Part shown: one piece after another, positions 26,759-35,700 of the stretch
How positions within the stretch are numbered: position 1 is the first letter of the stretch
Layout: every line of letters begins with the position of its first letter
Assembly (NCBI RefSeq): GCF_019795295.1
Contig: NZ_JAIMCG010000006.1
Span: 124,001 to 188,000, forward strand
Direction of reading: 5' to 3'
DNA length: 64,000 bases
Source of the DNA: Cupriavidus sp. AU9028
GTDB taxonomy: Bacteria > Pseudomonadota > Gammaproteobacteria > Burkholderiales > Burkholderiaceae
Notes under the pieces: model-generated
Told to the model about the DNA's origin: nothing
Database searches by the model: none
Seen by the model: the letters and a program-made list of their open reading frames with translations, nothing else
Position numbers and translations under genes: made by a program

Positions 26759-29700
26759 TCAGAACAGGACCTTCAGCATGCCCTTCACTGTCTGCGAACG
26801 CGAGTCGCCGGCGAACTGCCCGCTGTAGCTGACGCCCAGCGTGGTGGCCTTGCCAACCTTCACGTCCAGCCCGGCCTCGATCACCGCCGCATCCTGCGCG
26901 ATCGGCACGCCGGCTACACCGAAGCTGTCGCCGCCGCGCAAGCCGACAGTGGAGACCGGGGTGCGGTCGCCGAAGGCATGGCGCCAGCCCAGCGATCCGC
27001 GCAGCGTTCCCGCCAGGCTGCCCAGCTGGATGTCGGCGGTCGACCGCAGGCCCAGCGTGCTGAAGGTGACGTTGCTGGTATCGCCCTGCCCGTTCAGCGC
27101 ACTCGCGCCGCCCCGCTCGTTGAACCCCTTGGTATCGAGATTCACGTGAGCGACGCTGACGAAGGGCTCGTAGGAAACCCGGCCGGCGTCAATGCGGTAG
27201 CCCAGGTCGCCGAACACCTGCGCCATGCCGGCGTGGTAATCGCCGCTGGCATGATCGCGGAAGTTGGCGAAAGCCACCGAGCGCGAGGTGCTGATGTCCT
27301 GCCAGGTATAGGCGGCACCGGCGCGCAGGCCCAGCGCTCCCCACTGACCGCCGCCGTAGATGCCGGCGTGGTAGTTGTCGGTGGAGCCCGACGAGCGGCG
27401 CGAGTCGACGTCGACGCTAGTGCGGCTGTAGCCCGCCAGCGCGCCAACACGCCAGTTCTCGGCCACCGGCGCGTCGGCACCCAGCAGGATGCCGCCCGTG
27501 GACGTGTCCATGGCGCCGGCATTGCCATTGCCGTTGGTGCTGCCCCAGGCGCCGAACACCCGTGCCCAGCCCGCGGGGCGCGTCGAGTCCGGACCGCAGT
27601 CAGAAGCCGTGCGTGGCGATGCGCCACCCTCGCGCTTGTCCTGGGCGGAACCTGCCGCGCAGAAGGTCTCGCGCAGCCGGTCGGTCGCCGCTTCCCGCAC
27701 ATAGCGGCTGTCCTCGATCGAGGCGGTGCGCAGGGAGGCATGGATTTCGCCGGAGAGCTGGTCGAGCGCGCTGCGTGCGGTTGCGTCGTCCGCCAGGTTC
27801 AACACCGCGTCCTTCAGGCCGCTGCCGGCCGGCAGGCTCTCCACACCGCGTCCGGTCGCCTGCTGGTTCGGCGTCTGCCCGGCGTCTTCGATCGCACGGG
27901 ACTGCTGCACGACCAGATAGGCATTGTTGGCATCGTAGTCGCCGCGCAGTCCAAGGAAGGCGGTGACAGCGGTATCGCCGGCCAGCGTGAAGGTGCCATC
28001 CAGCCCGCCTGCCGCGGTCAGTACGGTGTAGCGGGTGTCGGCAACGTAAGGCGCATTGCTGGTCTTGGTCACGTTCAGCCGCGCGCCCTCGTCCAGCGTC
28101 GCGCGGCCCGTCACGGCGATGCGATCGGATGCCGCCGAGGTCGGGTCGACGTGGACCTGGTAGGTGCTGCCTGCCTGCTGCGCATAGTCGCCGCTGACGT
28201 TCAGCGTGCCGCTTGCGTTGCCAGCCGGGGCGATGTTGCCGCCGGCGGCGACGGTCGTCGACCCCACCGTGCCGTTGCCGGCCAGGGTAGCGCCGCTTCG
28301 CACCGAGACCGGGGATCCGGCGATGGAGCCGTTGACCGCCAGCGTGCCAGCTTCCACGGTAGTGGCGCCGGTGTAGTCGCTGACGCCGCCGAGCACCAGC
28401 GTGCCGGCATCGCTCTTCGTCATGCCGCCGCTGCCGCCGAGGGCGGCATTGATGGTGGCCACGTAGTTCGCGCCCTCGGCGGTGCCATCGCCGACGCGGA
28501 TCGTCGGCGCATCGCCGGTCAGGACGATGCGGTCGCCTTGCAGCGTGTAGCCGCTGCTGGCGAACTGCATGCCGGCCGCGCGCACGTCGCCCTGGCTGGA
28601 GTCCACCGTGACCGTGCCGGGTGCCGCGCCGAATACCGCGAAGCTCTCCGGCAGGAAGGCCGCGTTGGTGGCCCCGTCCGCCTCCGTCCAGTTGGTGTCC
28701 CCGCCGGCGCGCCACGTGCCGTCACCGCCGCTGATGGTGCCGTCGTCGCGGCCGCCGTTGTCGCCATCCCAGAAGCTGAGGGCGTTGTCCGATGCATTGA
28801 CGAGGTTGATCTGCTGCGCGATGGCGGTCTGCAATGCCGCCCTCGCGCCCGAAGGCATGCTGCCCAGGGCCAGCGTGCCGCCGACCAGGTCGCCGCCGTA
28901 GCTGATGACTCGGTAGACGCCGGGGCCGAAGCTGCCACCCGGCGTCTGCGCGACGTTGAGGGTGCCGCCCAGGCTCAGGTCGCCGGCGACCTCGATCAGG
29001 TCGTTGCGCAGGCCGCCTACGGTATTGGACTGCCCGAAGTCGACGTTCAGGTTCGCACCGGGGTCGAGGGCGAGATCGCCGTTGATGGTCAGCGTGCCAG
29101 CGTCGCCCGGCGCGGCGCCCGGGGTAAGGTTTGCTCCCGCCGTCACCGTGACGTCGCCGCCGATGACGCCGGTGCCGCCCAGCGTACCGCCCGTCACGGT
29201 GGTCGCGCCGGTTGCCAGCGACTGGTCGCCCTGGATCAGCAGCGTGCCGCCGGTCACCGTGGTGGCGCCGGTGTAGCGGTTCGCCGCGGTCAGCTCGGTG
29301 GTACCGGGGCCGTCCTGGCGGACGCCGCCGCTACCGCCGATCACGCCGGCGAAACTGACCGCATCGGCCCGGCGGAACGCCAGCGTGCCGTTGTTGGTCA
29401 CGTCGCCGGAGATCATCCCCGTGGTGCCGCCGTCGCCCAGCTGCAGGGTGCCGGCGTCGATCGTGGTGCCGCCGCTGTAGCTGCTGTCCCGGGTCAGGAT
29501 GATGGTGCCGCTGCCGGACTGGCGCACGGCGCCGGTGCCGGAGATGGTGCCATCGAAGGTCGCGGCGTCGCTGCGGTTGAACGCCAGCGTGCCGCTGTTG
29601 ACCACGTCGCCGGCCAGGCTGCCGGTGGTGCCGCCGTCGCCAATCTGCAGGGTGCCCGCCGCGATCGTGGTGCCGCCGCTATGCGCAGCATCGCCAGTGA

Positions 29701-32700
29701 GCGCAAGCGTGCCGGCACCATCCTTGGTCAGCGATCCCGTGCCGGACACCGCGCCGCCGAGCGTAGCCGTGGTGCCCGCGTCGGTGATCACCGTGCCATC
29801 GGAAACCAGCGTGATCGCACGGCCGGTCGACAGGTCCGCGGTGGTCTGCAGCGTGCCGCCGTTCATGGTCAACCCGCCTGCCAGGTCGCCCAGGTTCGCG
29901 TCGGACGAGATGCGAACCGTGCCGCCGTCGATGCGCGTGCCGCCCGTGTAGGTGTTGTTGCCTTCGAGCACCAGCGTGCCCAGATCGGTCTTGACCAGCT
30001 GGCTGCTGCCGGACAGCTCCGAGGCGATCGTCGCGGTATAGCCGGCGCCGTCCAGGGTGCCGTCGCCGACGCGGATGGTGGCTTCGGTGCCCGACAGGGT
30101 GACCGGATCGCCTTCGATGCGATAGCCGTCCGTGGCGAACTGCATGCCGGCGGCGCGGACCACGCCGTTGTCGTTGTCCACCGTGACAGTACCCGGCGCG
30201 CCGGCGAAGACGGCGAAGCTGTCCTGCTGGAAGGGGGCGTTGGCGCTGCCGGTCTCCTCGGTCCAGTTGTCGTTGCCGGTGCTGCCTTGCCAGACGCCGT
30301 CGCCGCCGTCGATCTGGCCATCGTTCCTTGCCCCGGCAGCGCCGTCCCAATACCGCAGGGTCAGGCCGTTGGTGTTGACGAGGTTCACCTGCTGGGCGAT
30401 CGACGTCTGCACATAGTAGTCGGGCGAATTGACCGTCACGGCTCCGGTGCTCAACGCGCCGTCATAGCTGATGACGCGATACACCCCCGGACCGAAGTTG
30501 CCACCCGGCGTTTGCGTGACGTCGATCGTGCCGGCAAGGGCAAGGTCCCCGCCGACTTCGATCAGGTCGTTATAGGCGCCGCCGACGACGCCGGCCTGGC
30601 CGAAGTTGTATGCCAGCGCGGCGCCCGGATCGAGAGCGAGGTCGCCGTTGATCGTCAGCGTTCCCGGGACGTTGGTCTGGCCGCCGGGCGCTACGGTGGC
30701 GCCGGCCGCCACGGCCACGTCCCCGCCGATGACGCCGGTGCCGCCGAGCGTGCCGGCGTTGACACTGGTGGCGCCGGTGGCCAGCGACTGGTCGCCCTGG
30801 ATCAGCAGCGTGCCGTTGTTGACCGTGGTGGCGCCGCCGTAGCTGTTGCCTGCCGTCAGGATCGTGGTGCCGGTGCCATCCTGGCGAACCGCGCCCGTGC
30901 CGGAGATGCTGCCGTCGAAACTGACGGTATCGTTGCGGTTGAATGCCAGCGTGCCGTCGTTGGTCACGTCGCCGCCGATCATCCCCGACGCAGCGCCGTT
31001 GCCAAGCTGCAGCGTGCCGGCATCGATGGCGGTGCCGCCGGTATAGGTGTGGTTCGCGGTGAGGATCGTGGTGCCGGGGCCGGTCTGGCTGACTGCACCC
31101 GTGCCCGAGACGATGCCATCGAAGACATATGCATCGCTGCGCGCGAATGCCAGCGTGCCTCTGTTGGCCACGTCGCCCGCGAGGCTGCCGGTGGTGCCCC
31201 CTGTGCCGACTTGCAGCGTACCGGCCGCGATGGTGGTGCCGCCGGTATGGGCGGCATCGCCGCCGAGCGCCAGCGTGCCGGCGCCGTCCTTGGTCAGCGC
31301 CCCGGCGCCGGCGACAGCGCCCGCCAGTTCGGCCGTGGTGCCGCCGGCGGTCGCGATGGTGCCGTTACCGGCCAGCGTCACCGCACGGCCGCTGGACAGG
31401 TCCGCCGTGGTTTGCAGCGTGCCGCCGTTCAGCGTCAGGCCCCCCGCCGCGTCGCCCAGATTGGCGTCGGCGGCGATGCTGACCGTACCGCCGTCGATGC
31501 GCGTGCCGCCGGTGTACGTGTTGGTGCCTTCGAGCACCAGGGTGCCCAGATCGGTCTTGGCCAGCTCGCTGGTGCCCGAGAGGTCCGATGCAATGGTCGC
31601 GGTGTAGCCCGCACCGTCCGTGGTGCCGTCGCCGACGCGAACGATGGCTTGCGCGCCCGACAGGCCGACCGGGTCGCCCTGGATGCGGTAGCCGTCGGTG
31701 GCGAACTGCATGCCGGCGGCCTCGACTGCGCCGTTGCCGTCGTCCACGGTGACCGTGCCCGGCGCGCCGGCGAAGACGGCAAAGCTGGCGTTGCTGTAGG
31801 CGCCGTTGATGACGCCGTCCTCGCCGGTCCAGCGGTCGTCGCCGGCCGCCTGCCAGGTACCGTTGCCGCCGTTCACCGTGGCGTTGTTCTTCGGGCCGCC
31901 GTCGCCATCCCAGAAGTTCAGCGTCTGGCCAGCGCTATTGACCAGGTTGACCTGCTTGTCCACCGAAGTCTGCAGCGACACGCTGGTCAGCGGCGAGTTG
32001 ACGGTCGCGCCCTGGTCGTTGAGCGTGCCGTCATAGCTGATGACGCGATACACACCGGGACCGAAGGTGCCGCCGGCGGTCTCGGTGACGTTGATGGTGC
32101 CGTCCAGCGTCAGGTCGCCGCCCACCTGGACCAGGTCGTTGAGCGGGCCGCCGACGACATTCGCCTGGCCGAAACTCACGTCCAGGTTCGAGTTGGCCGC
32201 CAGTTGCAGGTCGCCGTTGATGGTCAACGTGCCTGGGGCCGCGGCACTGGCGCCGGGACTCAGGGTCGCGCCACCGGCCACGGTCACGTTGCCGCCGATG
32301 GTGCCGGCGCCGCCGAGCATCGCGCCGCTTGCCACCGAGGTCGCACCCGTGGCGGCGCTCTGGTCGCCATTGACGAGCAGCCCGCCCGCCAGGACGTTGG
32401 TCGCGCCGCCATAGCTGTTGGTCCCGGTCAGCACCGTGGTGCCGGCGCCGACCTGGTTCACCGCGCCGGTGCCCGAAATCGTGTCGCCGAACGTGTAAGC
32501 GTCGGCCCGGTTGAACGCCAGCGTGCCGTTGTTGGTCACGTCCCCCGCCAGGGTGCCGCTGGTGCCGCCCGCACCAACCTGCACCGTGCCGGCGGAGATG
32601 GTGGTTCCGGCGGCATAGACATGATCGCCCGTCAGCGTGAGCTGGCCGGCGCTGGTCTTGCCCAGCCGTTCGAACTCGCTGACGCTGCCGCCATCAAGCG

Positions 32701-35700
32701 TCAGCGCAGCGGCATTGTCCACCGCCAGCAGATCGTTGCCGCTACCGCCGCGCACACCGGTGCCGGCAAGCACGGCGCCGTCGCGCAGGCGCAGCGTATC
32801 GTCGCCAGCGCCGAGGGTCAGCGCAGCCGCAGCGGTATCCAGCGTACCGGCGACATCCACGATATCGTTGCCCGCGCCGAGGTCGCCGTTGGCGCGCAAG
32901 AGGCCGGTCGCCGCGACGGCAATGGTGCTGTTGCCAGCATCGCCAGTGAGCGCCGCGGGCACGCCGCCGTATGCGCCGACAGTGCCGTTCACCGTCAGCG
33001 CGGAGTTTCCGGTCATGTCGATGGTCGCGCTCGCCAGTTCGCCATCGACCTGCAGCTCGCCCGCCGCGATCCGCGTGGCGCCAATGCTGCTGCCGGTGGA
33101 AGTGAGCACGGTCGTGCCGGTGCCGATCTGGGCGAGGGCGCCCGCGCCGGTCAGCATGCCGTCGATCGAGACCGTGTCGCTGCGATTCACGGCCAGCGTC
33201 GAGGCGGCCTTGTCGACCACGATGTTGCCAGTGCCGACGTTGCCGCTCGTGCCACCGTTGCCGACCACCAGCATGCCGTCGTTGATGACGGTGGGGCCGG
33301 TGTAGGTATTGTCGCCGGTGAGCATCCAGGTGCCCGCGCCGTTCTTTGCCAGCGTCGTCGCGCCGCCAGGGCCGTCGGCGATGGCACCACCCAGGGTATT
33401 GAGATCGGTGTTCGTGCCGCCCAGGCCGACGGTACGCGCACCCGTACCCGCCAGCGTCACCGGCGCGGTATTCTCGAACACCAGCGCACCGGTTCCGGAC
33501 GACTCGATGAACGTCACGCCGGTTTGCAGCGTGAAGAGACGGTCGGTGGTATCGCCGGCGCCGGTGTAGCGCAGCGTGCCGTTCTGCCCGATCACCAGGT
33601 TGGCCGCGTCGCCCGAGGAGGCGCCGATGCTGCTCGCCTGCCCGCCGTCGGCCAGCTTGTCGACGCTCAGCACACCGCCCAGAATCGTGGTTGCGCCGGT
33701 ATAGCTGTTGGCCTGGTTGGTAAGCACCCATGTGCCTGCGGCGGTCTTGTCCAGGGATGTCGAACCGCCGGTGCCGTCGGTGATCTGTGCCGCCAGCGTG
33801 TTGTTGGCCGTGTTCGACCCCGTCAGCGTCAGCTTATGGGCACCGCTGCCGGCGAAGGTGATGGGCGCGGCATTGGTGAAGTTCAGCGCACCGGTGCCGG
33901 AGGCGTCGAGCGTACCGCCAGCCAAACCTACGGTGAACTGCCGGTCGGTCGTGTCACCCGTGCCGACATAGCGCAGGGAGCCGCCATTCAGCACCAGGTT
34001 GCTCGCATCCGCGGTGGAGGCGCCGATCGAGCTGTTCTCGCCGCCATCGCCCAGGCACATCGCTTCGATCGACCCACCGTTGATGGCGGTACTGCCGGAA
34101 TAGCTGCTGTTGCAACCGTGCAGGCGCTGGGCGAGGCCGCCATTCTTGATCAGGTCGCCGGTGCCGCTGATGGCACCGTAGTAGTAAGAGTTGCCGCCGG
34201 TGCGCAAGGTCAGGGTCGCATCGCCCATCGTGATGTCGCCACCCGCCGCTCCACCACCTCCCAGGTAGGCGAGCGCCGTGTCGAAGCCGTTCAGATCCAG
34301 CGTGGCGCCTGCCACGTTCGCCATCGACAGGGCGCCCGCCGTACCGGCCGGACCAAAGGCATTGGCGGTGCCAGCGCGCAGGGTACCGCCCTCGACCACG
34401 GTGCCCCCGGTGTAGGTGTTCTGGGCGTTCAGTACCATCGTGCCGGGGCCGGACTTGTACAGTGTCCCGGTACCGACGACGTTCCCGGAGAATCCCAGCG
34501 TCGTGCCGACGTTGTCGACCTGGATACGACCGAAGCCGGTTTCCAGAGCGAAGCCGCGATCGATGGTGATACTCCCGCCGCTGTAGCTCAGTGTGCCACG
34601 ACGGAGCGCCAGGTTGGCCGGGTCGCTGGTCGATGCGCCGATGCCGCTAGCCTGGCCGCCATTGGCCAGACTGTCCACCGCCATCGTGCCATTGTCGATG
34701 ATCGTGCGGCCGGTATACGTGTTGCCCGCACCGAGGATGGTCTGGGTCCATTGGCCCGTGCGTGTCACGCCGCCGGTCCCGGTGATCGCGCCGGTGAAGA
34801 TGCCTGAGACGCCATTGGACGTGAGGGTCGCCGAACCGAGATCGACCGTGCCACCGCCGTTCAACGAGCCAACGGTATTGTTGAAGTCCGCCAGGTCCAG
34901 CGTCGCGCCCGTCTCGACGATCATGGTTCCGGTCGTGCTGCCGAATGCCGTTGTCGAGCCGGCCTGGAGCGTGCCTTGCTGTACCTGGGTGCCACCGGTG
35001 TAGGTATTGGCTCCCGAGAGCACCAGGGTGCCGGGGCCGGACTTGGCCAGGCGGCCGTCCCCGACCACCGTTCCGCTCATGGTCAGTGTGGCCGCGCCGT
35101 CGCTGACGCCGATGCCGCCACCCCCAGTTCCAAGCGTGAAGCCCCGGTCGGTGCTGTCGGTGGTGCCGGTGTAGGCCAGTGTCCCGCCATTGTTCAGCAC
35201 CAGATTGGCCGAGTCGCTGCTGGAGGCACCGATCGAGCTGTTGGCGCCGCCATCGGCCAGCGTCTGTGCGGCAAGCGTGCCGCCATTGACGGTCGTGACG
35301 CCGGTATAGCTGCTGTTCGCGTTGGTCAGTGCCAGCGTGCCGGCGCCAGTTTTCGTCAGGCCTGCCCCGTCGGGACTGACCACTTCGCCCTCGAGGGTCA
35401 ACGTACTGGCAGCCTGCGTGACATCGATCGTGCCGTGCTGGACCGCGCCCGAGCGTCCCAGCGTAAAGCCGCGATCGGAGGTGGCGGTGGCGCCGGTGTA
35501 CTGGAGCGTGGCGCCCTGGATGACAAGGTTCGACGCATCGGACGTCGATGCGCCGATGCTGCTGGCGACGCCGCCGTCGCCAATATTGGCGACGGACAGC
35601 GTTCCCTCGCCGACAGTGGTGCTACCTGTGTAGTCGTTGCCAGCGTTGGCGAGCGTGACGAGGCCGCTACCGGCCTTGGTAAAGCCGATGCTGCCGCCGT

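Noticed and set aside
26432-34807. Plus-strand open frame of 2791 codons opposite the autotransporter gene
   Set aside because: It mirrors the codon pattern of the repeat-rich minus-strand gene, is dominated by Arg, Ala, Gly, Val and His without domain motifs, and has no ribosome site. The minus-strand frame has signal peptide, repeats and barrel. Its length is remarkable but explained by GC content and the rarity of stop-generating codons.
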